Below the pieces are notes generated by a model. That model ran no database searches, was not told the DNA's origin, and saw only the letters and a program-made list of their open reading frames with translations. This document shows positions 25,950 through 34,944 of a stretch of 64,000 bases of DNA, one piece after another. The translations under genes and the position numbers were made by a program. Origin of the DNA: Microcoleus sp. bin48.metabat.b7b8b9.023 (GTDB lineage Bacteria; Cyanobacteriota; Cyanobacteriia; Cyanobacteriales; Microcoleaceae); NCBI RefSeq assembly GCF_013299185.1, contig NZ_JAAFKG010000006.1, positions 1 to 64,000 of the forward strand, given 5' to 3'. How positions within the stretch are numbered: the first letter of the stretch is position 1; each line of letters starts with the position of its first letter.

Positions 25950-28900
25950 TTAGCGATTAGCTTTGAGCGGAATCTCGATCGCAAATTGGGCACCCTCTCC
26001 CGGCGCAGAAGTGCATTTCAACGAGCCGTTGTGTCTGTCTGTAACAATTTGATAGCTAATTGACAAGCCCATCCCAGTGCCTTTCCCCACAGGTTTAGTG
26101 GTGAAAAATGGGTTAAAAAGTTGATTGCGGACAGTCTCTGTCATGCCCGGGCCGTTGTCAGCAATCCGAACTAATATTCGATCGGGTTTTGGCATTTCAG
26201 TCCAGATGCGGATCGAGCTGGGATTTTCCCGCATTTGCTCGACAGAAAGCCGCGCATCTCTTTCTTCCAAAGCATCTAAAGCATTGCTCAAGATATTCAT
26301 AAACACTTGATTTAGCTGTCCGGCATAACATTCTACTAACGGCAATTGACCGTATTCTTTGATCACCTCTATTTCGGGAGAATTCGGTTTTGCTTTGACC
26401 CGGTGCTGCAAAATCATCAGAGTGCTATCTATACCGTCGTGGATGTTGACGGCTTTCATTTCTGCTTCGTCCATGCGGGAGAATGTGCGTAGAGATGCAA
26501 CGATGAGCTGAATTCTGTCTGCACCAACTTTCATTGAGGAAAGCAGTTTCGGTAAGTCATCCATTAGAAATTCGAGTTCAATTGCTTCGACTTCTTGTTG
26601 AATTTCCGGCACTGGATCGGGATAGTAGTTTTGGTAAAGTTCGATCAGGTGCAGCAAGTCTTGAGTATATTCGTTAGCGTGGCTGAGATTGCCGTAAATA
26701 AAGTTAACTGGATTGTTAATTTCGTGGGCAACTCCTGCGACGAGTTGACCGAGAGATGACATTTTTTCGCTTTGAATTAACTGCGATTGAGCGCTGGTTA
26801 ATTGCAGCAAGGTTTGCTCTAATTCGCGAGCTTTATTGCGAGTTTGGGCGTAAAGTTCGGCTTGGTTGAGGGCGATCGCCAATTGAACTGTAATCGCTTG
26901 CAACAATTCGACTTCGCTATCGCTCCAGGGCCGCACAACATTGCTGTTGCAGCAGGTAATTGCGCTCATTACCCCGGAAAGTGCCTGCATGGGGATGGCT
27001 AATACAGACTGGTAGCCCATCGCTTGAATGGTTTGTTTCCAAGCAGGATCTGCGACTGTTTCGACATCATCCACCCGCAGCATTTCCATATGCAAGAGTT
27101 GTTCGGCCACAGGGCCTAAGTCGCAAGCCAGATAGCGACCTCTTAAATCGGGAAGTTGGGTACGGCGAGATTCTTTAATAATTTCCCAGAAAGGCTCCTC
27201 CCCGTCTTCGCGATACCAGGCAAAGTTGCACCGATCGATCTTCAGGAAAGCACGAATTTCCTTAACGGCGACTGTAACAATGCTGTCGAAGTCCAGGGAA
27301 TTGCGGATTTGAGCGGTGAGACTGTTGAGCAATTTTTCTCGCTCGGCTTGCTGCTTGAGTTGGGCTGACGATCGCCTCAAGGCAATTTCTGCTCGTTTGC
27401 GATCGGTAATATCTTCGGTAATAGCTAATAGATATTGCGGTGTGCCATCAGCATCGAGTATGGATGTTTTCTTGGTATGAAATATCCGCGATTCTCCTTG
27501 GCCTGTTTGAATATCTTCTTCGGCGATTTCTACCATCTGCCTGCTGTCGAGCACTTCCCGGTCTTTGGCGGTGAAAAGATCGGCTTGTTCTGTGGGGAAA
27601 AAGTCGTAATCATTTTTGCCCATAACTTCTGCTGCACTGAAACCGAGCAAAGTTTCGGCTGCGGGGTTCCACAGTACAAATCGCAACTCTTTGGCCTCCT
27701 TGGCAACTACTCCTACGGGTATGGTTTTGAGGACTGATTCCATAAATTTTTGAGCGCGTTGCAGTTCTAATTCTGCCTGTTTTCGATCGCTAATATCTCG
27801 TACATTGGCAATGATGTTAACATTGCCGTTAAGATTGATTTTGGACAGGGCAATTTCTGCATCAAAAGTTGAACCGTCGTTGGGACGCCTCGCTTTCCAT
27901 TCCATGCGACCTGTTTCGCCAGCTAATACTCTAGCCCAAAGTTCTGCCGTTTGTTCTATGGGATTGTCGCCGCTTGAATAGTCGTTGATAATTGATAATT
28001 TTGTTGCTTGTTCCTGGCTCACTCCGTACATTTCTAACATTCGATTGTTGACATCAAGAATGTTTCCTTCTACATCGTGAATGAAGATAGCATCGTAGAC
28101 ATTATTAAAGATGGTTCGCAGATTTTGTTCGGAAACTTGCAGCGCTGCTTCTGCAAGTTTTCGATCGCCAATTTCTTGTTCTAACTGAGTGACTGCTTGG
28201 GAAAGTTCGGCAGTGCGATCGCTCACTCTGTCTTCCAACTCGGCTGCTGCTTGTCTCAGGGCTTCTTCTGCAAGGAAGCGATCGGTAATGTCGATCGCCG
28301 TGCCGAACAATTTTAGTACCTTGCCACTGGCATCGGTTTCGGAGCGGCCCAGGGCGTTGAGGTGACGCAGGGTGCCGTCGGGACGGCAAATGCGGAAGTC
28401 AAAATCAAAGGGGATGCCGAAGTCAACTCCCCGCTGTACTTCTGTATGCCAAAATTCTAAATCTTCTGGATGGATCAGAGCGATTTGCTCTTCTCGGCTG
28501 GGTGCTGTGGCCGCTGGTTCGAGTCCGTGGATGCGGAAGAGTTCCTCTGACCAAGTGACGGTTCCCGTTGTCGCATCGAGTTCCCAATTGCCGACGTGGG
28601 CTAGTCTTTGGGCTTCTTGTAGCTGTCGCTGGCTTTCTCGGATGGCGGTTTCGGCAACTTTGCGATCGTTGATGTCGAGCAATACACCGGAAAATACGAT
28701 TTCGCCGGTTTCGCTGCGGGTGGGAATTGAGTCGCCTTGCCACCAGCGAATCTCGCCATCGGGCTTGACTAACCGCCCTTCGTAGTGCCACAGGTAGGTA
28801 TTTTCAACGGCTTCGTTGATGGAAGCGATCAAGCTTTCGAGGTCTTCGGGGTGGACGCAGGAAATGAAAGAGGCGATGTTTCCCATCATTTCTGCTGCGG

Positions 28901-30509
28901 TGATGCCGGCTATATCTGCGATGCGATCGCTCATATAGTCAACTCTCCAGACTCCATCGCGGCTGCAAAATTGAAACAGAGCTCCGGGGATGGTGGCCGC
29001 GATCGTCCGGAACTTGCCTTCGCTGACACTGAGGGCGGCAAAAGTCTGTTGCAGTTCGGCGGTACGGGCTTCTACTCTCATTTCTAGTTCTGCATTGGCA
29101 CGCTGCAATGCTGCTTCTGCCCGTTTGCGATCGGTAATGTCGGTGGCTGTACCGGTGGTGCCCACGACGTTTCCGGTTTCATCGTACAGGGCGATCGCGT
29201 TGAACATCAAATGTTTGATGCTGCCGTCTTTGGCGATTTGGGTGGTTTCGTACTGAAAAACTGATTCTCCTGCAAGCAGGCGGGCGAAAACTGCTAAATC
29301 TTTCTGGCTTTGTTCTGGTGTCATAAAGTCCGAGAAGGGTCGATCGAGCATTTCTGCTGGTTCGTAACCGTAGATATATCTAACTGCTGGGTTGACGAAG
29401 GTGTATCGCCCCTCCGCATTCACCGACCAAATCATGTCTTGGGAGGTTTCTACCAAACTACGGTATTGGGCTTCGCTGGCTTTGACGGCTTCTTCTGCTG
29501 CTTTGCGTTCCGTCATGTCGCGGGAGACGCCGACAGTCATTGTGATTTGGCCGTCTTCGTTGCGGATGGGTGTTTTGACTGTGCTAAACAGTCGCACTTC
29601 TGAGTCGTAGCGCGTCACCGGTTCTTCGGCAATTTGCAGAGTCTGTCCGGTTTCAAATACGAAAGCGTCATCTTTGATGTACTGGAGAGTATTGTCTGGA
29701 TTGGAGAAAGGTGCGTCTATCGTGCCTTGGAGTTCCTCTTGACTCATGCCGTAATAGTTGCGGAATGCTTGATTTGCCCAGACGATTTTCGATTCTGGGC
29801 CTTTGACCAATACCATATCGCCGATCGAGTCAAGAATTTGGTGATATTTTTGCTCGCTGTCGCGGAGTTTCTGCTGCGTCGATTCGATTTCTGCTAATTG
29901 TCTTTGGGTTTGCGAGTGCAATTCGGCCTGATAAATTGCAACTGCTAAATGTTCTCCTACTTGTTTGGCAAATTCGATTTCGTCTTCTTGCCAATCGCGG
30001 GGTTGGCCGCAGGAGTGAATGCACAGCAATCCCCACAAATGTTGCCCTTGTAGCAGGGGTACGACTAAGTTAGCTCGAATTTGAAATCGCTTGAGGATTC
30101 TGAGGTGACAGGGGCTCAACCGGGCTTTGTAGATGTCGCTGACTGCTTGAACGTATCCTTTGGCATAGTTGGCTGCAAATTGTTCGCCGAAGCAGTGATC
30201 GTGAACTTTTGCACCCAGGGATGGGCTGAATTGGGGAAGTACGTCTTCTGATACTACTTCGCCGTCGTTCCACTCAGATTCGGGAATGAAGCGGTAGACG
30301 GCGACTCGATCGGCATTTAGGAGTTGCCGAACTTCGGTGGCTGTAATTTTAAATATTGTTTCTAAGTCTAAGGATTGACGAATTTTGCCAATCACTCCCA
30401 TCAGCGCTTGCAGCTTTTTGAACCAGGTTTGAGACTGCATTTCTCTTTCTAGGTGAGCTAGCTTTTGGCGCAAGTCGGTTACTTCTTGATACAAATATTC
30501 ATGAAACAT
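25950..30509 (-). CDS. Multi-PAS hybrid-sensor histidine kinase with DXCF cyanobacteriochrome GAF
   Basis: A 1519-residue soluble kinase with no membrane segment. The N-terminal GAF (about 30-200) carries both bilin cysteines of a DXCF cyanobacteriochrome: Cys106 in HDHCFGEQF and Cys134 followed by His135 in SPCHLRILKRF. About seven PAS/PAC units follow (about 215-1055), each ending in a DITDRK-type motif. A second, non-bilin GAF (about 1075-1240) precedes HisKA with His1262 (GVAHEINNPVNF) and HATPase_c with DNGPGM and GTGMGLS. No receiver domain is fused and no response regulator is adjacent. It is probably a blue/green or related two-colour light sensor. The start is near-certain, as the protein begins just before the GAF. 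Confidence 0.9.
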   Translation of the reverse strand: MFHEYLYQEVTDLRQKLAHLEREMQSQTWFKKLQALMGVIGKIRQSLDLETIFKITATEVRQLLNADRVAVYRFIPESEWNDGEVVSEDVLPQFSPSLGAKVHDHCFGEQFAANYAKGYVQAVSDIYKARLSPCHLRILKRFQIRANLVVPLLQGQHLWGLLCIHSCGQPRDWQEDEIEFAKQVGEHLAVAIYQAELHSQTQRQLAEIESTQQKLRDSEQKYHQILDSIGDMVLVKGPESKIVWANQAFRNYYGMSQEELQGTIDAPFSNPDNTLQYIKDDAFVFETGQTLQIAEEPVTRYDSEVRLFSTVKTPIRNEDGQITMTVGVSRDMTERKAAEEAVKASEAQYRSLVETSQDMIWSVNAEGRYTFVNPAVRYIYGYEPAEMLDRPFSDFMTPEQSQKDLAVFARLLAGESVFQYETTQIAKDGSIKHLMFNAIALYDETGNVVGTTGTATDITDRKRAEAALQRANAELEMRVEARTAELQQTFAALSVSEGKFRTIAATIPGALFQFCSRDGVWRVDYMSDRIADIAGITAAEMMGNIASFISCVHPEDLESLIASINEAVENTYLWHYEGRLVKPDGEIRWWQGDSIPTRSETGEIVFSGVLLDINDRKVAETAIRESQRQLQEAQRLAHVGNWELDATTGTVTWSEELFRIHGLEPAATAPSREEQIALIHPEDLEFWHTEVQRGVDFGIPFDFDFRICRPDGTLRHLNALGRSETDASGKVLKLFGTAIDITDRFLAEEALRQAAAELEDRVSDRTAELSQAVTQLEQEIGDRKLAEAALQVSEQNLRTIFNNVYDAIFIHDVEGNILDVNNRMLEMYGVSQEQATKLSIINDYSSGDNPIEQTAELWARVLAGETGRMEWKARRPNDGSTFDAEIALSKINLNGNVNIIANVRDISDRKQAELELQRAQKFMESVLKTIPVGVVAKEAKELRFVLWNPAAETLLGFSAAEVMGKNDYDFFPTEQADLFTAKDREVLDSRQMVEIAEEDIQTGQGESRIFHTKKTSILDADGTPQYLLAITEDITDRKRAEIALRRSSAQLKQQAEREKLLNSLTAQIRNSLDFDSIVTVAVKEIRAFLKIDRCNFAWYREDGEEPFWEIIKESRRTQLPDLRGRYLACDLGPVAEQLLHMEMLRVDDVETVADPAWKQTIQAMGYQSVLAIPMQALSGVMSAITCCNSNVVRPWSDSEVELLQAITVQLAIALNQAELYAQTRNKARELEQTLLQLTSAQSQLIQSEKMSSLGQLVAGVAHEINNPVNFIYGNLSHANEYTQDLLHLIELYQNYYPDPVPEIQQEVEAIELEFLMDDLPKLLSSMKVGADRIQLIVASLRTFSRMDEAEMKAVNIHDGIDSTLMILQHRVKAKPNSPEIEVIKEYGQLPLVECYAGQLNQVFMNILSNALDALEERDARLSVEQMRENPSSIRIWTEMPKPDRILVRIADNGPGMTETVRNQLFNPFFTTKPVGKGTGMGLSISYQIVTDRHNGSLKCTSAPGEGAQFAIEIPLKANR

Positions 30510-31866
30510 ATTGTTATTTGTTTAGTTATTTTGCGGTTTAGTATCGAGGTACATAGCATCCCATGACAGTTGACAGTTGACAGTTGACAGTTAACAGTTG
30601 ACAGTTGACAGTTGACAGTTGACAGTTGACAGTTGACAGTTAACAGTTAACAGTTAACAGAAGGAAGAAACAATCGAACGCAAGGGTTTGTGCCATGCGA
30701 GAACGTCCTAAGCATCGGGCGCGGTTGCTGTAAATCTAAAAGGAAGGCAGAGGGCAAATTCTCCTCCTTCTCCTAGCACTTAGCAGCTACTCGCGCTGCA
30801 TTTCCGTATTTTTTCTAGATTGGGAGGTCGAACCAGGAGCTTAACTCGGTATATTTACTGTAAAAACGGGCGATAGGTGATGTGCTAGTGCATAAATTGT
30901 CAATAATTGAGAATTTTACTCATCAACCCGGTATCTTAAGGTAATTAAATCAGGGAATCTCCGAAAGTGAAAAGCAGAAACCCGGTTTCACGGCGCAAGC
31001 GCGCCCAGAGTCCTGAACTAATGTTGACATTTTTTTCCGATCGCCTGTGGTTGCAATTATCACCTTTTTCTGATTATCGCAAACTCGATCGATGTTGTCC
31101 TGAGTTTGGCGATCGAATATCCTGTTGGGAGTACCTCTATTAAGATTTATTTTAATTTAGGCGATCGGCTTTTCTTGAGTTTTTTCTAGTTTTCTCGAAT
31201 TCTCAACTTATCTGTTTTAAATTCGATTTAATCCAGATTTTTGAGCTATGGAATCATTTCGATTATTTTCCGGGCCTTCAAATTATTTTATGATATCGCT
31301 TCTATTTATTAAACTTATTGAAATCCACCTCATTCAAGCTGACTTTTTTGTCAAGCAGTTGGCTTTCTTTTTAGGCTCTGCTTAAATTAAACAAACAAAG
31401 CCGACTATCTAAGACTTTTTTATTTTCGATCGCTTTTGTTGTGATTTTTAACTGTTTTGATGAAAATATGTTACTTAACTATATATATATCACATTTTCG
31501 GTTAAAGTCAAGGGATTTTAGGTTAAATCGGTGCTGAGACAGAAACCCAGTTTCTTAACATAATTAAGTGATGAAAGCAAGAGCGGTTAGAACAATCAAC
31601 CGGGCTTCTTGAGTCGAGACTGCTTCAACAGTTGACAGTTGAGAGTTGAGAGTTGACAGTTGACAGTTGACCATGGGAGAGCGACCTCTACCTAGAAGCA
31701 AGAGGATTGGAGTAATGAATAGTCTGATTTTAATTTCTCCCGATCGGGATTGAGGCTTTCAACCAATTCTTTCTGGTAAGTCCTATTGATGAAATTGTCT
31801 CACCCGAAATATTGAGGCTGTACATTTTTTTCGGGTGCACAAGGTGGATACTTTCTGCTGATTTGC
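30510..31866. other. 1.36-kb intergenic stretch without a recognisable gene
   Basis: CAGTTGA heptamers fill 30565-30660. 30700-31560 is AT-rich, with no open frame above 60 codons that looks real, and I found no family resemblance on either strand. Two 'gaaacccggtttc' type repeats lie near 30979 and 31545. Composite element copy C occupies 31628-31779. The length is unusual for this gene density, so a decayed gene or a small RNA cannot be excluded. Confidence 0.6.
31628..31779 (+). repeat. Composite CAGTTGA element, copy C
   Basis: CAGTTGA/GAGTTGA heptamers (31628-31671), then the core with GCGACCTCTACCTAGAAG, GGATTGGAGTAATGAATAG and ending CCAATTCTTTCTGGTAA. It is the best intact copy for defining the consensus. 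Confidence 0.85.
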
Positions 31867-32820
31867 TTAACCAGCATTCTTCAGTATGGTTTTGGCTTCC
31901 TGAATACTTTGCAAAACAAGTTTACCAGAATCATGAAAAGCGGCTCTTTCTGCATCGCTGAGTTCGAGTTCCAGTATCTGTTCGATGCCCTGATATCCCA
32001 AGCGGCAGGGAGCGCCTAAAAATATATCTTGCACGCCGTATTGACCGTCCAAATAAACTGAGCAAGGCAAGAGTCGCGACTGATTGAGTAAAATTGATTC
32101 TACCATCAAACAGGCGGAAGATGCGGGTGCAAAATAGGCGCTAGAATTCTTCATCAATCCTACTATTTCGGCGCCACCGTGGCGAGTGCGCTGTACGATG
32201 CGATCGATCGCCCCTGCATCCATCAGTTGAGCGATGGGAATGCCGTTGACTGTAGAATAGCGCGGCAAGGGAACCATCAAATCGCCGTGGGAACCGATGA
32301 CTGTGGCGCACACTTGGGCAATGGAAACGCCCAATTCCATGGCAATAAAAGTTTGAAAGCGGGCGGAGTCGAGAATGCCGCCCATCCCCATAACTCGGTG
32401 TTTTGGCAAACCGGAAGCTTCCCAGGCTAGATATGTCATAATATCTAGGGGATTTGTGACTACAATTAAGATTGCTTGCGGGGAATGGGCGATCGCCTGT
32501 TTGGCAGCTTCTGTGACAATTTGAGCATTGATTTTAATTAAATCTTCGCGATTGATACCGGGTTTGCGCGGAATTCCGGCGGCAATGACGATGATATTTG
32601 AGTTGGCTGTATCTATATAATCATTTGTACCGACAATTTGGCGATCGTGCCGTTCGACTCCCCTGGCTTGCATCAAGTCCAAAGCAACGCCTTGCGGCCA
32701 ACCTTCGACGATATCTAGCAATACTACATCTGCTAGATTTTTCTCGGCAATTCGTTGGGCTAAGGTGCTACCAACTTTGCCTGCACCAATAATTGAGACG
32801 CGGGTTGATGGGGAATTCAT
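31867..32820 (-). CDS. mdh: Malate dehydrogenase, LDH-like type
   Basis: A 317-residue NAD-dependent malate dehydrogenase of the lactate dehydrogenase-like family, interconverting malate and oxaloacetate. The Rossmann motif is GAGKVGSTLA at 12-21. The catalytic histidine is in VIGSHGDLMVPLPRYS and the mobile-loop arginine in IPRKPG. Length is normal. The gene is alone; GCGCTT palindromes lie upstream (32907-33003). Lactate dehydrogenase is the main alternative, but the loop sequence GIPRKPGINRED is malate type. Confidence 0.94.
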   Translation of the reverse strand: MNSPSTRVSIIGAGKVGSTLAQRIAEKNLADVVLLDIVEGWPQGVALDLMQARGVERHDRQIVGTNDYIDTANSNIIVIAAGIPRKPGINREDLIKINAQIVTEAAKQAIAHSPQAILIVVTNPLDIMTYLAWEASGLPKHRVMGMGGILDSARFQTFIAMELGVSIAQVCATVIGSHGDLMVPLPRYSTVNGIPIAQLMDAGAIDRIVQRTRHGGAEIVGLMKNSSAYFAPASSACLMVESILLNQSRLLPCSVYLDGQYGVQDIFLGAPCRLGYQGIEQILELELSDAERAAFHDSGKLVLQSIQEAKTILKNAG

Positions 32821-33192
32821 GCGATTTTAGATGCTAACTTTGAGACTTTAAGAATGAGCTTAATTGCGATCGAGTGCACTGTATGTACTCTACGTTACCT
32901 TTGCTCAGGTATGTTGTTGCGCTTTAGCGCTCTTTTGAGTGGGTATGTTGTTGCGCTTGAGCGCTCTTTAGATTAGGTATGTTGTTGCGCTTTAGCGCTC
33001 TTTGGCAGCATTGCTCGATCGGTGTATGAAACTGGATAACATGAAAATTCAGCTATATTGACTGACTGCTTGTTTGATTTTTTCACATCGAGTTGTTTAT
33101 TCCTTTACAGCAACAACGCCCAGCACTCTTTTATATATGAAAGAGCGCTGAAGCGCAACAACGTACCAAAGAGTTACCTCCGCGACTGGAGT
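32821..33192. repeat. mdh leader with three GCGCTT repeats in tandem
   Basis: 32907-33003 holds three direct copies of AGGTATGTTGTTGCGCTT.AGCGCTCTTT, about 35 bp apart. 33139-33168 holds the inverted partner AAAGAGCGCTGAAGCGCAAC. Together they could form alternative long hairpins. No gene is seen. Confidence 0.8.
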
Positions 33193-33408
33193 TTACTTAA
33201 AATCTTCGAGTTGGTCTAGGCGCAGCCAAATATTCGGGGTGGGGACTTTGCCGAATTTAACGAAGGCGTAGTCGCCGCGAACGTCCATTACTTCGCCTTT
33301 GGTTTCAAATATATAGGAGGAAAAGCGCTGGTCGCTGGCTTGGGCTTCTAGACTGTTTTCGAGTTTCTCGCGAATTGCGCGGACTATGCTACCTTTTTTG
33401 ATTGCCAT
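33193..33408 (-). CDS. ndhO: NAD(P)H-quinone oxidoreductase subunit O
   Basis: A 71-residue NdhO, a small peripheral subunit of the cyanobacterial NDH-1 complex on the thylakoid membrane, which takes part in cyclic electron flow and respiration. The pattern '[19 protein letters not shown]' then '[23 protein letters not shown]' matches the family along its whole length. The start ATG is followed by AIKKG, and a GAGCAAATT leader gives only a weak ribosome-binding site. It is preceded by a repeat-rich spacer and a CGGTTGAAACCGC repeat (33498-33546). Confidence 0.93.
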   Translation of the reverse strand: MAIKKGSIVRAIREKLENSLEAQASDQRFSSYIFETKGEVMDVRGDYAFVKFGKVPTPNIWLRLDQLEDFK

Positions 33409-33497
33409 AATTTGCTCTATTGAGTTTATAAAAGTATATAAATTTTAATGCTGATTTGGCTTTAATACCAGTTAAAAGAATTGGTGGTTGATTGAGT

Positions 33498-33546
33498 CGG
33501 CGGTTGAAACCGCGACTACACGAACGATGTCTGCCTCCGCAGACTG
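33498..33546. repeat. Single-arm GCGGTTGAAACCGC repeat
   Basis: GCGGTTGAAACCGC, then ACTACACGAACGATGTC and CTGCCTCCGCAGACTGAAGA. It is the same family as the long foldback blocks at 39708-39842 and 39992-40141, and as 21129-21173 and 49451-49503. Confidence 0.75.
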
Positions 33547-33610
33547 AAGAGTCGGAAGCTGAGATTTGGTAGATCCGTGAAATCTGGTACAAAATCCGTT
33601 GCGGAATTGG

Positions 33611-34570
33611 TTATTTCTGACAGGCGGGGCAGTAATGAGTCGATCGCCCTGCTAATTTTATCTTTTCGATGGTTGTAGAGCAAGTGCGGCAGGGTTGACC
33701 GGCGCGATTGTACACCCAAGCGACGCCGCCGTAGTTACCGTTGACGCCTTGGACGTTGAGAAAATTGCTGAATGTGGTGCCGCCGTTTGCGATCGCCTGC
33801 TGTAAAACTTGAATAATAGCTGTATGAATGCGATCGATTTGCTCTCTTGTCAAATCAGCGCACAGAGTTGTCGGCATCACTCCCGACAAAAACAAAGTTT
33901 CGTCTGCGTAAATATTTCCCAAACCCGCTACCAGTGACTGGTCTAGCAAAGCTGTTTTAATTGGTCGCGCCCGTCGGTGCAGCTTTTGGGCTAAATATTC
34001 TGTGGTAAATTCGTCGGAAAACGGTTCCGGGCCGAGGAGTTTCAGGCCGGTGACTGTACTGGAAACCTCGGTTTGTGAGGGGACGTACCACATTTGACCG
34101 AAGGTGCGTTGGTCTACAAACCGCAATTCTTGGTTTCCCTCAAGGAATAACCTAACTCGCGTGTGTTTGGGCAAAGGTTCGGATTGGTTTACCCACAACA
34201 ATTGTCCGGTCATCCGCAGGTGAACGCCCAACCAGCCAGCGTTTGAGGGCAGAAGGGAGAAGGAAGAAGATTGAACAGAAGAACTGAAAGTTTGAGGTGA
34301 GAATTCTCCCACTCTCCCACTCTCCCCCTCTCCCCCTCTCCCACTCTCTCCCTCTCCCACTCTCGATTGCGATAGTTCTGCCAGGAGGTATTTGCCGCGC
34401 CTGTACCAAGATGCGATCGACTTTCCTTTGAGTTTTGTCAAAAAATCGGTCGCAGAGATTGAGCGGGCGATCGAGCTATTTAACAGCACGTCTCCGCCCA
34501 ATATTTCGCGATCGAGGGTAAGTTGGTTCAAACCCCGGCAAATAGTCTCAACTTCTGGCAGTTCTGGCAC
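33611..34570 (-). CDS. mutM: Formamidopyrimidine-DNA glycosylase with repeat-encoded insertion
   Basis: A 319-residue Fpg/MutM that removes oxidised purines such as 8-oxoguanine. It starts with a GTG codon, giving the mature N-terminus PELPEVET with catalytic Pro1 and Glu2. The conserved lysine is in RRGKYLL, and the zinc finger CRTCSTTIEK..HYCPACQ is at the C-terminus. Residues about 66-107 are an extra Gly/Glu/Ser/Arg-rich segment (RVGEGESGRGGEGESGR then Ser/Phe-rich) between YLLAEL and GWLGVHLRMTG, where other MutM proteins have a tight turn. It is encoded by GAGAGTGGGAGAGG repeats. The gene is 2 bp downstream of psaE, in one transcript. Confidence 0.93.
   Translation of the reverse strand: MPELPEVETICRGLNQLTLDREILGGDVLLNSSIARSISATDFLTKLKGKSIASWYRRGKYLLAELSQSRVGEGESGRGGEGESGRVGEFSPQTFSSSVQSSSFSLLPSNAGWLGVHLRMTGQLLWVNQSEPLPKHTRVRLFLEGNQELRFVDQRTFGQMWYVPSQTEVSSTVTGLKLLGPEPFSDEFTTEYLAQKLHRRARPIKTALLDQSLVAGLGNIYADETLFLSGVMPTTLCADLTREQIDRIHTAIIQVLQQAIANGGTTFSNFLNVQGVNGNYGGVAWVYNRAGQPCRTCSTTIEKIKLAGRSTHYCPACQK
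34262..34376 (-). repeat. GGGAGAGTGGGAGA repeat and insertion inside mutM
   Basis: On the coding strand GAGAGTGGGAGAGGGAGAGA-type units run for about 55 bp (34310-34370). An AT-richer stretch to about 34262 follows and encodes FSPQTFSSSVQSSSFSLLPS. The whole insertion is a multiple of three and keeps the mutM frame. Confidence 0.8.
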
Positions 34571-34572
34571 AA

Positions 34573-34944
34573 TTAGCGTTGTTCTGTTCCTTGATTTGGT
34601 GCACCTTCGACGCTGCCGGGAACTTCCGCACCGGGCTTGCTGCCGGTCGAAGTTTTGGGCTGGTTGGGGGCTGCTCCGCTGCCGGTTTTCCGAGTTTTCT
34701 CGTTGATCGTCGTTTGCTTGCCACCGGAGGCTGTGGTCGATGCTTTTGCTTTGGGGCCAGCGACTTCGACTAATTCGCTTTGGGCGAAGTTGTTGGTGTT
34801 GACGCCTGCATAATTTACGGTGTTAAAGCGAACGATAACTGGGTATTTAATGCCGCTTTGGTCTACCGTAGCAACGGTGCCCACTTCTTGATACCAGTAA
34901 GATTCTTTGCGGAGAATCCGGACTGTTGAACCGCGTTGAACCAT
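34573..34944 (-). CDS. psaE: Photosystem I reaction centre subunit IV, with C-terminal extension
   Basis: A 123-residue PsaE. Residues 1-68 form the SH3-like PsaE domain ([40 protein letters not shown]) that sits on the stromal face of photosystem I and assists ferredoxin docking and cyclic flow. Usual PsaE ends near residue 70. Here about 55 further residues, rich in Thr, Ser, Lys, Gly and Pro, follow and look unstructured. It is transcribed with mutM, an odd pairing that might link DNA repair to light-driven oxidative load; that last point is speculation. Confidence 0.93.
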   Translation of the reverse strand: MVQRGSTVRILRKESYWYQEVGTVATVDQSGIKYPVIVRFNTVNYAGVNTNNFAQSELVEVAGPKAKASTTASGGKQTTINEKTRKTGSGAAPNQPKTSTGSKPGAEVPGSVEGAPNQGTEQR

